Positions 1 through 10,354 of a stretch of 64,000 nucleotides of DNA are shown piece by piece. The stretch is from Pectobacterium betavasculorum. GTDB lineage: Bacteria; Pseudomonadota; Gammaproteobacteria; Enterobacterales; Enterobacteriaceae. Where the stretch lies: contig NZ_JQHM01000003.1 in NCBI RefSeq assembly GCF_000749845.1, positions 62,001-126,000 on the forward strand, in the 5' to 3' direction. Each line of letters starts with the position of its first letter. Within the stretch, counting starts at the first letter, position 1. The position numbers were made by a program, and so were the translations under genes. Below the pieces are notes generated by a model. It worked only from the letters and a program-made list of their open reading frames with translations. It was not told the DNA's origin and ran no database searches.

Positions 1-424
1 TCAGGCGCAACGTATTCTGGAAGAATCTCGCGCTTATAAAACCCGTACTGTTCTGGAAGCTCAGGGTGAAGTTGCCCGTTTTGCCAGAGTCTTACCGGAA
101 TATAAAGCTGCGCCGGAAATCACCCGTGAGCGTTTGTATATCGAAACGATGGAACGCGTGCTGAGCCACACCCGTAAAGTACTGGTCAATGACAAGGGGA
201 GTAACCTGATGGTGCTGCCGTTGGATCAGATGCTGCGCGGACAAGGCGGTGAAAATACGCAAAGTAATAATAACGGCAGCAGCGCTAACCCACTGCGTTT
301 GCCTGGCAACAGCAGCGGTGCGACGAATAGCAATCAAACACGCAGCAGTAACAATGGAAATATCATGGATCAGCGCAGAGCAAATGCGCAGCGTGATGAC
401 TTCACTCGAGTAGGGAGAGAATAA
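1..424 (+). CDS. hflK: HflK, C-terminal part (FtsH protease modulator)
   Basis: This is the last 140 codons of hflK; the 5' part lies before the window and the frame is open from base 2. HflK is an inner-membrane SPFH/band-7 protein that forms a large periplasmic complex with HflC and restrains the FtsH protease. The visible part begins in the coiled SPFH tail (QAQRILEESRAYKTRTV, then EYKAAPEITRERLYIETME). It ends in a low-complexity tail rich in Asn, Ser, Gly and Gln, as is usual for HflK. hflC starts 3 bases after the stop, so the two are translated as a pair. The identification rests on sequence resemblance plus the hflC neighbour. Confidence 0.93.
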   Translation, partial: QAQRILEESRAYKTRTVLEAQGEVARFARVLPEYKAAPEITRERLYIETMERVLSHTRKVLVNDKGSNLMVLPLDQMLRGQGGENTQSNNNGSSANPLRLPGNSSGATNSNQTRSSNNGNIMDQRRANAQRDDFTRVGRE

Positions 425-427
425 TCG

Positions 428-1423
428 ATGCGTAAGCCCTTACTATTTATCCTGATCCTGGTACTGATGGTGGTCTATGCGTCACTGTTTGTGGTGCAGG
501 AAGGCCAGCGCGGCATTGTGATGCGTTTTGGCAAAGTATTGCGTGATGACGACAATAAGCCGCTGATCTATGCGCCGGGATTGCAGTTCAAGATTCCGTT
601 TATCGATTCAGTGAAAATGCTGGATGCACGTATCCAGACCATGGAAAACCAGGCTGACCGCTTTATCACTAAAGAGCAGAAAGACCTGATTGTCGATTCT
701 TACCTTAAGTGGCGTATCAGCGATTTCAGCCGTTACTATCTGGCTACGGGCGGTGGTGACATCTCTCAGGCTGAAGTGCTGCTGAAACGTAAGTTCAGTG
801 ACCGTCTGCGTTCCGAGATTGGTCGTCTGGATGTGAAAGGCATTGTTACCGACTCACGTGGTCAACTGATGTCTGACGTACGTGAAGCGCTGAATACCGG
901 TACCGGTGAAACGACCGAAGCCGATAATGCGATTGCTTCTGCTGCTGCACGTGTTGAGAAAGAGACAACGAGCAACGAACCTCATATCAACCCTAACAGC
1001 ATGGCTGCGCTGGGTATTGAGGTTATCGATGTGCGGATTAAGCAGATCAACCTGCCAACTGAAGTGTCTGACGCAATTTATCAACGTATGCGTGCAGAGC
1101 GTGAAGCGGTAGCGCGTCGCCACCGTTCACAAGGTCAGGAAGAGGCTGAAAAGCTGAAAGCAACGGCAGATTATGAAGTGACCCGTACGCTGGCTGAAGC
1201 CGAACGTCAAGGCCGTATCACCCGTGGTGAAGGGGATGCCGAAGCCGCGAAACTGTTTGCGAATGCATTCAGTGAAGATCCTGATTTCTACTCTTTCGTT
1301 CGTAGCCTGCGCGCGTATGAAAGTAGCTTCAGTAATAACCAGGATGTGATGGTTCTCAGCCCGGATAGCGACTTCTTCCGCTACATGAAGTCACCGGATA
1401 GCAGCATGGCACCACGCCGCTGA
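428..1423 (+). CDS. hflC: HflC, SPFH-domain partner of HflK
   Basis: A 331-residue protein, close to the usual HflC length. One N-terminal membrane segment (about residues 4-23, LLFILILVLMVVYASLFVV) precedes a band-7/SPFH domain starting at the EGQRGIVMRFGKV motif. A long charged helical region follows, with repeated RAEREA and AEAERQGRITRGEGDAEAA patterns. With HflK it makes the HflKC complex that surrounds FtsH and modulates degradation of membrane proteins. The start follows the hflK stop by 3 bases. A strong hairpin with a T-run at 1449-1479 ends the hflKC transcript before the next gene. Confidence 0.96.
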   Translation: MRKPLLFILILVLMVVYASLFVVQEGQRGIVMRFGKVLRDDDNKPLIYAPGLQFKIPFIDSVKMLDARIQTMENQADRFITKEQKDLIVDSYLKWRISDFSRYYLATGGGDISQAEVLLKRKFSDRLRSEIGRLDVKGIVTDSRGQLMSDVREALNTGTGETTEADNAIASAAARVEKETTSNEPHINPNSMAALGIEVIDVRIKQINLPTEVSDAIYQRMRAEREAVARRHRSQGQEEAEKLKATADYEVTRTLAEAERQGRITRGEGDAEAAKLFANAFSEDPDFYSFVRSLRAYESSFSNNQDVMVLSPDSDFFRYMKSPDSSMAPRR

Positions 1424-1448
1424 TAGTCATTAACTGACGTTTTTCATC

Positions 1449-1479
1449 AAGCCCGGGTTATTGCACCGGGCTTTTTTTT
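1449..1479 (+). terminator. Rho-independent terminator of hflKC
   Basis: Stem gcccgg/ccgggc (1451-1456 with 1466-1471) and a 9-base loop, followed by eight T residues. It lies 25 bases after the hflC stop. Confidence 0.9.
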
Positions 1480-1549
1480 GCTGTTTTCTGGCAAAGATAC
1501 ATCAAAGAGGTTGATCCTGTTCGTTCTTGGAGCGGGAAAAGAGGCTGTT

Positions 1550-1750
1550 ATGAATTCAACGATTTGGTTGGCGCTCGGGCTGGTTTTGGTACTTGAAGGG
1601 CTGGGACCGTTACTGTTCCCTCGTCTCTGGCGGCGTATGATTTTGGGAATGGCACAGTTACCGGATACTATTTTGCGTCGTTTTGGCGGTGGAATAGTCG
1701 TTGCAGGGTGCGTGATCTACTACATGTTGCGTAGCCGCATGGGTGGCTAA
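1550..1750 (+). CDS. yjeT: DUF2065 small membrane protein (YjeT family)
   Basis: A 66-residue protein with two hydrophobic stretches (about residues 4-22 and 46-60) and a basic loop between them (PRLWRRMILGMAQLP). This is typical of the DUF2065/YjeT family found between hflC and purA in enterobacteria. The ATG at 1550 was chosen because a purine-rich GAGG lies 5-9 bases upstream and the protein then matches the family length of about 65. A longer in-frame version from 1478 would begin inside the hflKC terminator. The molecular function is unknown. Confidence 0.85.
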   Translation: MNSTIWLALGLVLVLEGLGPLLFPRLWRRMILGMAQLPDTILRRFGGGIVVAGCVIYYMLRSRMGG

Positions 1751-1768
1751 AATTTAGCGCAAAAATGT

Positions 1769-1784
1769 GCGCAATCGTGTGCTA
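1769..1784. promoter_or_regulatory. Candidate PurR operator upstream of purA
   Basis: The core gcaatcgtgtgc (1771-1782) matches 10 of 12 positions of the PurR core GCAAACGTTTGC. It lies just upstream of a plausible promoter (CTGAAA at 1791-1796, 17-base spacer, TAGAAT at 1814-1819). E. coli purA is a member of the PurR regulon. The site is inferred from the motif and context. Confidence 0.55.
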
Positions 1785-1816
1785 AAAGTACTGAAAGCAT
1801 CCAAATGAGATGGTAG

Positions 1817-3148
<1,332 letters not shown>

Positions 3149-3180
3149 TGACGCCACTTTTAACGGGTGATGCGAATATG

Positions 3181-3207
3181 AAAAAGGACGGGATTCCCGT
3201 CCTTTTT
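3181..3207. terminator. Bidirectional terminator between purA and mpl
   Basis: A perfect 12-bp stem aaaaaggacggg/cccgtccttttt with a 3-base loop lies between the convergent genes purA and mpl. A-rich and T-rich flanks let it work in both directions. Confidence 0.9.
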
Positions 3208-3236
3208 GCTATCTAACGTTTAGCCGTCGCAGTTCC

Positions 3237-4631
3237 CTACACGTTATTCTCTTGAGCGTCTTTCGCCTTCTGCGCTTTTTTCTTCAGACCATCCAACAGT
3301 TTATTGTGGATGTTACTGAACCCGCCATTGCTCATAACCAGAATATGGTCACCTGGCTGTGCGGTCTTGACGATGTTTTCTACCAGCGTGTCGATATCCG
3401 CGCTCCAGTGCGCGGGCTGTACACAGGCTTCCGCAACTTCTACGACCTGCCACGGAATATGGGCTGGCTGGAAGAGGAAAACTTCATCGGCACGGCCTAA
3501 TGACGGTGCTAACTCGTTTTTGCACATACCCAATTTCATGGTGTTTGAACGGGGTTCCAGTACGGCCAAAATACGGGCTGTACCACCAACTTTGCTGCGC
3601 AGTGCCGACAGCGTCGCCAGAATGGCAGTAGGGTGATGCGCAAAATCATCATAAACCGTGACGCTATGCTCCGTACCGCGTAACTCAAGGCGACGACGTG
3701 CGTTGATAAATCCGCCCAGTGCGCGGCAGGCATCCGCAGGCAACACGCCGACGTGGTGAGCGGCAGCGATGGCCATCAGTCCGTTGTGCATGTTGTGTTC
3801 ACCCACCAGCTTCCAGTGGACTTCACCGACGAGTTCATTATTCAGGTAAACCTGATATTGGCTGGCATCGATCGCCACTTTTTGTGCACGCCATGTGCCT
3901 TCTTCGCCGACCAGTTCCTGTTCGCTCCAGCACCCCATTCCCATTACCTGCTTGATATTAAAGTCGCTGGTGGGCAGGATGATCTTCCCGCTGCCGGGCA
4001 CCAGTCGAACAAGATGGTGGAACTGTTTCTGAATAGCTTTCAGATCGTCAAAGATGTCGGCGTGATCGAACTCAAGGTTGTTGAGTACCAGTGTTCTTGG
4101 GCAGTAATGCACAAATTTGGAGCGTTTATCGAAGAACGCGCAATCGTATTCATCGGCTTCAAGCACCATGAATGGGCTGCCACCTAACCGTGCTGAAACG
4201 GTAAAGTTGCCGGGAACGCCACCGATCACAAAGCCAGGCTGGTAGCCACAATCTTCCAGAATCCAGGTGACCATCCCTGCGGTGGTGGTTTTGCCATGCG
4301 TTCCCGCAACGGCAATCACCCAGCGATCGCGTAGCACATAGTCATGCAGCCACTGTGGGCCGGAAACATAGGGCAGTCCCTGTTCCAATACGGCCTCGAC
4401 GCACGGGTTTCCGCGCGTCATCGCATTACCGATGATGACCAAATCCGGTGCGGGGCTAAGCTGTGCCGGATCGTATCCCTGAATCAGCGTGATTCCCTGC
4501 TCTTCAAGTAAGGTACTCATGGGGGGATAAACATTCGCATCTGAGCCTGTGACGTCATGCCCGAGTGAACGGGCAAGCAGGGCAAGGCCACCCATAAAGG
4601 TGCCACAGATACCTAAAATATGAATACGCAT
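3237..4631 (-). CDS. mpl: UDP-MurNAc:L-Ala-gamma-D-Glu-mDAP ligase
   Basis: A 464-residue Mur-ligase family enzyme that reattaches the tripeptide L-Ala-D-Glu-meso-DAP, recovered from old cell wall, to UDP-N-acetylmuramate, using ATP in the cytoplasm. The N-terminal Rossmann motif (MRIHILGICGTFMGG) is followed by the ATP-binding loop GTHGKTT at residues 110-116. The central domain contains LNNLEFDHADIFDD. The C-terminal domain starts around RRRLELRG and DDFAHHPTA. The start at 4631 was chosen because it gives the conserved N-terminus; an in-frame start at 4664 would add 11 unrelated residues. The gene is divergent from fbp. Confidence 0.96.
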   Translation of the reverse strand: MRIHILGICGTFMGGLALLARSLGHDVTGSDANVYPPMSTLLEEQGITLIQGYDPAQLSPAPDLVIIGNAMTRGNPCVEAVLEQGLPYVSGPQWLHDYVLRDRWVIAVAGTHGKTTTAGMVTWILEDCGYQPGFVIGGVPGNFTVSARLGGSPFMVLEADEYDCAFFDKRSKFVHYCPRTLVLNNLEFDHADIFDDLKAIQKQFHHLVRLVPGSGKIILPTSDFNIKQVMGMGCWSEQELVGEEGTWRAQKVAIDASQYQVYLNNELVGEVHWKLVGEHNMHNGLMAIAAAHHVGVLPADACRALGGFINARRRLELRGTEHSVTVYDDFAHHPTAILATLSALRSKVGGTARILAVLEPRSNTMKLGMCKNELAPSLGRADEVFLFQPAHIPWQVVEVAEACVQPAHWSADIDTLVENIVKTAQPGDHILVMSNGGFSNIHNKLLDGLKKKAQKAKDAQENNV

Positions 4632-4740
4632 ACATTTTCCATCTTCACAGTGAGTCTGCGTCACATTCTAACGCTATGAATCCGCCATAAGAAATGGATT
4701 TGACTAGGTACTCACTTTCTCTTTGGGCTACACTGCATGC

Positions 4741-4752
4741 GCAAACGTTGGC
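4741..4752. promoter_or_regulatory. PurR-like box in front of fbp
   Basis: The sequence gcaaacgttggc matches 11 of 12 positions of the PurR core GCAAACGTTTGC. It lies 48 bases before the fbp start, just downstream of a possible -10 element (TACACT, 4729-4734). That is a position where a repressor would block initiation. The motif match is direct; binding is inference. Confidence 0.45.
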
Positions 4753-4800
4753 GGTGCAGAAGTGAAACCGCTTTTCATCCGTAGATTCTGGAATAGTGTT

Positions 4801-5805
4801 ATGAAAACGTTAGGCGAATTTATCGTCGAAAAACAGCACGATTTCTCTCACGCCACAGGTGAGCTTACCGCGCTGCTGTCTGCTATTAAACTGGGTGCCA
4901 AGATTATTCACCGTGATATCAATAAAGCGGGTCTGGTTGATATCTTGGGAACCAGCGGTATTTCTAATGTTCAGGGCGAAGTGCAGATGAAGCTCGATCT
5001 GTATGCCAATGAGAAACTGAAAGCTGCATTGAAAGCGCGTGGTGAAGTGGCAGGTATCGCCTCAGAAGAAGAAGACGAAATTGTTATCTTTGACGGTGAT
5101 AAGGCGGAAAACGCTAAATATGTGGTTCTGATGGACCCGCTAGACGGTTCATCGAATATCGATGTGAACGTCTCTGTCGGTACGATTTTCTCCATTTATC
5201 GCCGTATTACGCCGCTGGGAACCTCCGTCACGGAAGCAGACTTCTTACAGCCGGGTAGCCAGCAGGTTGCTGCGGGTTACATCGTTTACGGCTCTTCAAC
5301 CATGCTGGTGTACACCACGGGTCACGGTGTTCACGCCTTTACCTACGATCCGTCGCTTGGCGTATTCTGCCTCTCGCATGAAAAAGTTTGCTTCCCGGAA
5401 AAAGGGAATATGTATTCCATCAACGAAGGGAACTACATCAAGTTTCCTACCGGCGTGAAGAAATACATAAAATACTGTCAGGAGCAGGATGAAGAGACGC
5501 TGCGTCCTTATACGTCGCGTTACATCGGCTCACTGGTCGCAGATTTCCATCGTAACCTGCTGAAAGGCGGTATCTACCTGTATCCAAGCACGGCGAGCTA
5601 TCCGAAAGGCAAACTGCGTTTGCTGTACGAATGCAACCCGATGGCGTTTCTGGCAGAGCAGGCGGGCGGTAAGGCTAGCGACGGCAAAAACCGTATTCTG
5701 GATATTACGCCAGAGAAACTGCACCAGCGCTCACCGTTCTTTGTGGGAACAGAATCCATGGTTGATGACGTCGAACGTTTCATCCGTGAATTTCCCGATG
5801 CCTAA
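4801..5805 (+). CDS. fbp: Fructose-1,6-bisphosphatase, class I
   Basis: A 334-residue class I FBPase (E. coli has about 332). It hydrolyses fructose-1,6-bisphosphate to fructose-6-phosphate, the committed step of gluconeogenesis. The metal-binding signature [12 protein letters not shown] starts at residue 112, preceded by the Glu-rich loop IASEEEDE at 87-94. The active-site region with [14 protein letters not shown] lies near the C-terminus. The ATG at 4801 gives the standard N-terminus [12 protein letters not shown] and has TCTGGA upstream. A longer in-frame version from 4723 would add 26 atypical residues. A terminator at 5857-5885 follows. Confidence 0.98.
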   Translation: MKTLGEFIVEKQHDFSHATGELTALLSAIKLGAKIIHRDINKAGLVDILGTSGISNVQGEVQMKLDLYANEKLKAALKARGEVAGIASEEEDEIVIFDGDKAENAKYVVLMDPLDGSSNIDVNVSVGTIFSIYRRITPLGTSVTEADFLQPGSQQVAAGYIVYGSSTMLVYTTGHGVHAFTYDPSLGVFCLSHEKVCFPEKGNMYSINEGNYIKFPTGVKKYIKYCQEQDEETLRPYTSRYIGSLVADFHRNLLKGGIYLYPSTASYPKGKLRLLYECNPMAFLAEQAGGKASDGKNRILDITPEKLHQRSPFFVGTESMVDDVERFIREFPDA

Positions 5806-5856
5806 TTAACGCTGTCCCGTGTTGGTGGGGTATCTGCCAATGCGGGATGACGTCTT

Positions 5857-5885
5857 ATGGCGTGCGACCCAGCACGCCATTTTTG
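5857..5885 (+). terminator. Terminator of fbp
   Basis: A perfect 9-bp stem atggcgtgc/gcacgccat with a 6-base loop, ending in a five-T run, between the convergent genes fbp and ruvX. Confidence 0.8.
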
Positions 5886-5908
5886 CAGACCATCGCAAAC
5901 CGCTTTTT

Positions 5909-6328
5909 TTAGCGTTGTGCCTCGAACCAGCTTTCCAGAATAATCACCGCAGAAGCCGCGTCTACGCTCCCTTTATCCAGCGCTTTAAAACCACCGCGTT
6001 CGAAGAGATCGGCACGCGCTTCCACTGTACTTAACCGTTCATCGTGAAGCTCAATAGCGACACCGAAGCGGCCATGCAGTCGGTTAGCAAACTTCCGCGC
6101 CCGTGCCGTCAATGGTTGCTCGGTGCCATCCATGTTAAGCGGTAGACCGACGACGACCAGATCTGGCTGCCATTCTGACAACAGCTTCTCCACTTTTTGC
6201 CAGTCGGGTATCCCTTCTTGCGCCTTGAACGATGTCAGAGCGCGTGCGGTACCGGTAATTTCCTGACCAATGGCAACGCCGATACTTTTTGTCCCAAAAT
6301 CAAAGGCAAGAAGGGTTCTGTTACTCAT
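5909..6328 (-). CDS. ruvX: RuvX/YqgF, RNase H-fold pre-16S rRNA nuclease
   Basis: A 139-residue RNase H-like protein (E. coli YqgF has 138). In E. coli it takes part in maturation of the 16S rRNA 5' end. The first acidic catalytic motif, [15 protein letters not shown], is at residues 7-21 with Asp10. The second acidic region is around [13 protein letters not shown], and the last acidic residue is in [14 protein letters not shown]. Its ATG overlaps the yqgE stop by one base (TGATG), so it is translationally coupled to yqgE. Confidence 0.95.
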   Translation of the reverse strand: MSNRTLLAFDFGTKSIGVAIGQEITGTARALTSFKAQEGIPDWQKVEKLLSEWQPDLVVVGLPLNMDGTEQPLTARARKFANRLHGRFGVAIELHDERLSTVEARADLFERGGFKALDKGSVDAASAVIILESWFEAQR

Positions 6329-6891
6329 CAGGCATGTCCTGCTTCGGTGGAGATATTATGAATATCGATGCCCAACTTTCTGGCAGCCGCTCGCCAGCGC
6401 TCGGCAATGGGCGTGTGGAACAGAATGTCTTTGTCGGCTGGCGTGGTCAGCCAGGCATTCTCTAACAGCTCCTCTTCCAGTTGGCCGTTTTCCCAGGCGG
6501 AATAACCTAAGGCGACCAGTGTATCTTTCGGCTGTTTGGGGGTGCCTAACGTTTCCAGAACATCTTTTGAGGTGGTGATCATGGTGTCCTCAGAAATACT
6601 GATGCTGGAACCAAACCCAGGACAGGGTGTATGCAGGATGAAGCCACGGTCGTCTGCCAATGGACCACCGATAAAAACGGGTTTATCTAATCGGATGGTT
6701 GGATCGCGCGGCGTTGGATCTATTTTTAGCTTTTCCAGCACATTTTCCACAGAAAACTGATCCATCGGTTTGTTGATGATCAGCCCCATGGCTCCGTCTT
6801 CATTATGTTCGCAGATATAGACCACCGAACGTTTAAATACAGAGTCCTGTAGTGCTGGCATAGCAATGAGGAAGTGATGCTGTAAATTCAT
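6328..6891 (-). CDS. yqgE: YqgE, AlgH/DUF179 family protein
   Basis: A 187-residue protein of the AlgH/DUF179 family, the same length as E. coli YqgE. It opens with the family signature [18 protein letters not shown], then [20 protein letters not shown]. The biochemical role is not established. It lies in the minus-strand series endA-rsmE-gshB-yqgE-ruvX, a common enterobacterial arrangement. A small hairpin at 6929-6950 separates it from gshB, so part of its expression may depend on read-through or on its own promoter. Confidence 0.93.
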   Translation of the reverse strand: MNLQHHFLIAMPALQDSVFKRSVVYICEHNEDGAMGLIINKPMDQFSVENVLEKLKIDPTPRDPTIRLDKPVFIGGPLADDRGFILHTPCPGFGSSISISEDTMITTSKDVLETLGTPKQPKDTLVALGYSAWENGQLEEELLENAWLTTPADKDILFHTPIAERWRAAARKLGIDIHNISTEAGHA

Positions 6892-6928
6892 TGTGTATTT
6901 TTATCGATATCCGTCAGCGTTGGAGAAA

Positions 6929-6950
6929 CAGCCCGTGTTGCACGGGCCGG
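6929..6950 (-). terminator. Hairpin between gshB and yqgE (weak terminator)
   Basis: A perfect 7-bp stem gcccgtg/cacgggc (6931-6937 with 6941-6947) and a 3-base loop. On the minus strand it is followed only by a short imperfect T tract, so it is probably a partial terminator or an mRNA-stabilising hairpin. Confidence 0.4.
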
Positions 6951-6975
6951 ATGGCGTGTCAGGTTTTTTTGGGTA

Positions 6976-7935
6976 TTAGCGAGTACGTGCAGCCAGACGT
7001 TTTTCAATGGCGTCCATTAGCATGCCAGTAATGGAAACATCCGGATAGGCCGCTTCGATTTCACGCGCGCAGGTCGGGCTGGTGACGTTAATTTCTGTCA
7101 GACGGTCACCGATGATGTCCAGACCGACGAAAATCAGCCCTTTGGCCTTTAACGTTGGGGCGACGTCGCGGGCAATTTTCCAGTCGCTTTCAGTCAGCGG
7201 ACGCGCTTCACCGCGACCACCAGCGGCCAGATTACCGCGTGTTTCACCGCTTTTCGGGATACGAGCCAGGCAATAGGGTACGGGTTCTCCATCGACTACC
7301 AGCACGCGCTTGTCGCCATCTTTAATCGCAGGCAGGTAGTTTTGCGCCATGCAGTAGCGGCTAGCGTGTTCAGTCAGCGTTTCGATGATAACCGAGACGT
7401 TGGCGTCATCCTGCTTCAAGCGGAAAATAGATGCGCCGCCCATGCCGTCCAGCGGTTTGAGAATAACGTCGCCGTGTTTTTCATGGAACTGACGCAGTTT
7501 GTCCGCACGACGAGTAACAAGCGTATCGGGTGTCAGATGTGGGAACCAGGCAGTGAAGAGCTTCTCATTACAATCGCGCAGGCTTTGCGGTTTATTGACG
7601 ATCAGCGTGCCTTTCTCTTCTGCGCGTTCCAGAATATAGGTGGCGTAGATGAACTCCGTATCGAACGGCGGATCTTTACGCATCAACACCACATCCAACT
7701 CTTCCAGCGCAATATCCTGCTCGCCGGAGAAATCGTACCAGCCGTCGTAATCGTATTGGACGCTCAGGCGGCGAGTAGTTGCACGCGCGACGCCAGCATG
7801 CATATAGAGATCGTTCATCTCCATATAGTGCAGTTCCCAACCACGGCGCTGTGCTTCCAGCAGCATGGCAAAGCTGGTGTCTTTCTTGATATTGATGGTG
7901 TCAATCGGGTCCATCACGATACCGAGTTTGATCAT
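6976..7935 (-). CDS. gshB: Glutathione synthetase
   Basis: A 319-residue ATP-grasp enzyme (E. coli about 316). It joins gamma-glutamylcysteine and glycine to make glutathione. The N-terminal substrate domain starts MIKLGIVMDPIDTINIKKDTSFAML. The ATP-grasp fold contains VILKPLDGMGGASIFRL and the metal- and ATP-binding tail GLIFVGLDIIGDRLTEINV, where Asp, Glu and Asn bind magnesium. The gene starts 11 bases after the rsmE stop, so it is likely cotranscribed with rsmE. Confidence 0.97.
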   Translation of the reverse strand: MIKLGIVMDPIDTINIKKDTSFAMLLEAQRRGWELHYMEMNDLYMHAGVARATTRRLSVQYDYDGWYDFSGEQDIALEELDVVLMRKDPPFDTEFIYATYILERAEEKGTLIVNKPQSLRDCNEKLFTAWFPHLTPDTLVTRRADKLRQFHEKHGDVILKPLDGMGGASIFRLKQDDANVSVIIETLTEHASRYCMAQNYLPAIKDGDKRVLVVDGEPVPYCLARIPKSGETRGNLAAGGRGEARPLTESDWKIARDVAPTLKAKGLIFVGLDIIGDRLTEINVTSPTCAREIEAAYPDVSITGMLMDAIEKRLAARTR

Positions 7936-7946
7936 TCTTTTCTCCT

Positions 7947-8681
7947 TTACCCCAAATCGCCGAAACGTACCTGTAAGGCGGTCATGGCGGTGAGTGCAGT
8001 GGTTTCTGTGCGCAAGACGCGTGGCCCCAACAGGATATCAGTGAATCCGTGTTCTGAGGTCATGGTAATTTCACTGGCGGTAAGTCCGCCTTCCGGGCCG
8101 ATTAGCAGCCTGACCCGATCTACCGGCAGCGGCAGCGTATTAATGCTTTGTGTGGCGCGTGGGTGCAGATTTAATTTCAGCGCGTTGTCTTGCTCCGCGC
8201 ACCAGGCTTCCAACGTCATCGCTGGCCGAACCAGCGGCACACAGTTGCGGCCAGACTGTTCACAGGCGGCAACCGCGATTTTTTGCCACTGGCTAATTTT
8301 CTTCTCCATACGCTCTGCATCCAGTTTTACGCCACAGCGTTCAGACAGCAGCGGCGTAATAACATTGACGCCCAGCTCGATGGATTTCTGAATGGTAAAC
8401 TCCATCTTTTCGCCGCGCGACATCACCTGTCCCAGATGCAAATGTAGGGGCGATTCTTTATCTTCCAACTTACCTGCTGTGAAACTAACGCGCACACTCT
8501 TTTTTCCCGCCGCGATGATTTCTGCATCAAAGACATGATTACTGCCATCAAATAGCTGTAATGACTGGCCCGTATTCATGCGTAATACACGACCAACATG
8601 GTTGGCGGCGTCGTCGCTTAGTTCGGCTTCCCCACCGTCAAGGGGGAGCGTCTCGGGATGAAAAATGCGTGGTACTCGCAT
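7947..8681 (-). CDS. rsmE: 16S rRNA m3U1498 methyltransferase
   Basis: A 244-residue SPOUT-class methyltransferase that methylates N3 of U1498 in 16S rRNA. The N-terminal PUA-like RNA-binding domain ([11 protein letters not shown], then [12 protein letters not shown]) is followed by the C-terminal knotted SAM-binding domain. That domain shows the diagnostic motifs [14 protein letters not shown] and [16 protein letters not shown]. Length matches the family (about 243). The gene lies between endA and gshB on the same strand, as in E. coli. Confidence 0.96.
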   Translation of the reverse strand: MRVPRIFHPETLPLDGGEAELSDDAANHVGRVLRMNTGQSLQLFDGSNHVFDAEIIAAGKKSVRVSFTAGKLEDKESPLHLHLGQVMSRGEKMEFTIQKSIELGVNVITPLLSERCGVKLDAERMEKKISQWQKIAVAACEQSGRNCVPLVRPAMTLEAWCAEQDNALKLNLHPRATQSINTLPLPVDRVRLLIGPEGGLTASEITMTSEHGFTDILLGPRVLRTETTALTAMTALQVRFGDLG

Positions 8682-8736
8682 ACTGAATTAAGACCTTTGA
8701 ATGAAATTAATCGGCACAGGAACGCCAGAAATAGGT

Positions 8737-8764
8737 AAAACCACCGTCATCTGACGGTGGTTAC
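8737..8764 (-). terminator. Terminator downstream of endA
   Basis: An 11-bp stem aaccaccgtca/tgacggtggtt with a 2-base tip. On the minus strand it is followed by a T run (ggttttac), so it ends the endA transcript before rsmE. Confidence 0.7.
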
Positions 8765-8798
8765 GCTGGAAACTGATTCGCTATAGTAGGTAGACGAA

Positions 8799-9497
8799 CT
8801 AGCGCTGGCAAGCCTGTTGAACGTAGGGATTCGGGTTTCCCTGCTTTGCGGCGATGCGTTGATTGCGGGTACATTCCCACTGCGTGACGGGATACTGCTT
8901 ATCCCAGGCTTCGAATAGCTGAGTCTGCTGGTTTGAAAGGCGTAACTGATAGCGATCGCGCATGTAGAAATAGGTACGGGCGATCTGGCCGCGGGCGCGC
9001 GCAGGTGGTTCTGCCAGATTATTTTTGAAATCAACCTTCATCTTGCATTGACCATACTGGGATGCACCACCGTTCCACTGGCCATACATAGCATTGCCGC
9101 GATCGCCGTTGACCTCACCGATAGCGGGTTGCAGGTTATGCAGGTCGGTTTCCATCTCACGGTAGACGGGGTCGCTGCTACAGTTCTTTCTGCCGCCATC
9201 CTGCCAGCACTGGCGTTGGTGGCCGAACTGCCAGGCGGGTACAACGTGTTCCCACTCGATACGGCTGGCACGCTGTTCATTTTTTCTGACCTGATAGCCG
9301 CAAGATTCAAGATCGGGCGTACCTTTCTTGCCCTGCCACGTAATCTTGCAGCCGCAGTAGAATGAACCCGGCGCATCGCGGTTAATTTCGACAGCGGCGG
9401 CTTTTGCCTGCGAAAAATTATTGATGTTTTGCCCCAGCGCGGCAGCCGAAAACAGACCCGCGCTAACGGCGGAGATAGCGAGAATTTTGCGTAGCAT
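8799..9497 (-). CDS. endA: Endonuclease I, periplasmic DNase
   Basis: A 232-residue secreted nuclease (E. coli EndA about 235). The N-terminus [20 protein letters not shown] is a signal peptide, with likely cleavage near ALG-QNI. The mature enzyme carries the beta-beta-alpha metal (HNH-like) motif in [16 protein letters not shown], followed by [18 protein letters not shown]. Several cysteines are consistent with periplasmic disulfides. The start at 9497 gives a proper signal peptide; an in-frame upstream start at 9548 would place 17 extra residues before it. In E. coli the enzyme cleaves double-stranded DNA non-specifically. Confidence 0.95.
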   Translation of the reverse strand: MLRKILAISAVSAGLFSAAALGQNINNFSQAKAAAVEINRDAPGSFYCGCKITWQGKKGTPDLESCGYQVRKNEQRASRIEWEHVVPAWQFGHQRQCWQDGGRKNCSSDPVYREMETDLHNLQPAIGEVNGDRGNAMYGQWNGGASQYGQCKMKVDFKNNLAEPPARARGQIARTYFYMRDRYQLRLSNQQTQLFEAWDKQYPVTQWECTRNQRIAAKQGNPNPYVQQACQR

Positions 9498-9593
9498 ATT
9501 CCAAATAATCCACAGGCGATAAAGTTGGCAGACTACCGGATGTCTCATCGGCAGGCAAATGCAAAAATAGTTTTTAAAACTGGAAATTCCCTT

Positions 9594-10106
9594 TTAAATA
9601 GAACTTTTTACATCATGACGTAAGGTTTTTCCGCAACGACGGCAGCGATATTCTGTTTCACCGCGCAGTACCCGATTGTGCCGGCGGATCGTAAGCTCAT
9701 GCCGTTGGCAATCGCACAGGTAGGTGAAGGTCTCTCCCTGTACGGATTGCACGGCAAACCGATGCGTTCGCTTCGCAGGGACGTGTAGGACGCTTTCCAT
9801 CATCCAGCGCCACTCTTTACCATGAGGGGCGACACGGCCAAAACGCGCGTAGACCAGCAGATGGGCCAGTTCATGAGGAACGACTTCATCGATAAAGGTT
9901 TGCTGGTTTTCCTGCAACAAGACGGGATTCAGCCGAATTTCCCAGTGTTGTAGCCAGGCCGTGCCTGCCGTAGCGCCGCGCTGTTGGTAGCTTACCGTAG
10001 GTTCGGTGTAGTCCGTCTGTAAGGTGAGGTTGGCCTGCCGCAATTTATCACGCAGGCAACGCATTACAGCCTGATGGCTGGCAATGGGAATTCGGGGAGT
10101 GTTCAT
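9594..10106 (-). CDS. sprT: SprT-family zinc metalloprotease-like protein
   Basis: A 170-residue SprT family protein (E. coli about 165). The zinc-metalloprotease motif HELAH (in [18 protein letters not shown]) occupies the middle. A C-terminal zinc ribbon is formed by the CDCQRHE and CRRCGKTL cysteines. The start at 10106 ([18 protein letters not shown]) matches the family. An apparent extension upstream to 10265 is an artefact, because it reads through the metK terminator and into an ERIC repeat. The cellular role in bacteria is poorly defined. Confidence 0.93.
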   Translation of the reverse strand: MNTPRIPIASHQAVMRCLRDKLRQANLTLQTDYTEPTVSYQQRGATAGTAWLQHWEIRLNPVLLQENQQTFIDEVVPHELAHLLVYARFGRVAPHGKEWRWMMESVLHVPAKRTHRFAVQSVQGETFTYLCDCQRHELTIRRHNRVLRGETEYRCRRCGKTLRHDVKSSI

Positions 10107-10177
10107 TTCTGTGAGCATAAATTGAGTGGCAGGGCGACGCAATAGGCGGAACGGAAGGAAATGTGGGAAGCCCAGAA

Positions 10178-10210
10178 TGAAAAACGGCGAATTTTCATTC
10201 GCCGTTTTAT
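10178..10210 (-). terminator. Terminator of metK, distal to an ERIC repeat
   Basis: A perfect 11-bp stem aaaacggcgaa/ttcgccgtttt with a 6-base loop. On the minus strand it ends in a T-run. It lies about 145 bases after the metK stop, with the ERIC element at 10208-10334 in between. Confidence 0.75.
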
Positions 10211-10334
10211 ACCCGTCATATTTCAAGCTGCATGTGTGTTGCCTTTTCTCGCTCACCCCAGTCACTTACTGGTGTAAGCTCCTGGGGATTCGCTGTGTCG
10301 CCGCCTTCATGCAACTCGAATTATTTAGGGTATA
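10208..10334. repeat. ERIC element 1, canonical 127 bp
   Basis: The element runs from tatacccgtc to agggtata, exactly 127 bp, the canonical ERIC length. It contains the diagnostic central inverted repeat (caccccagtcacttact, then gtaagctcctggggattc). It also has the conserved end segments tcaagctgcatgtg and gcaactcgaattattt. It lies within the metK 3' untranslated region. Confidence 0.93.
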
Positions 10335-10354
10335 GTCTTTGTTGCATCGCCAGA

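Noticed and set aside
10107-10265. N-terminal extension of sprT
   Set aside because: It translates the metK terminator and ERIC repeat sequence; family length and N-terminus support the start at 10106.
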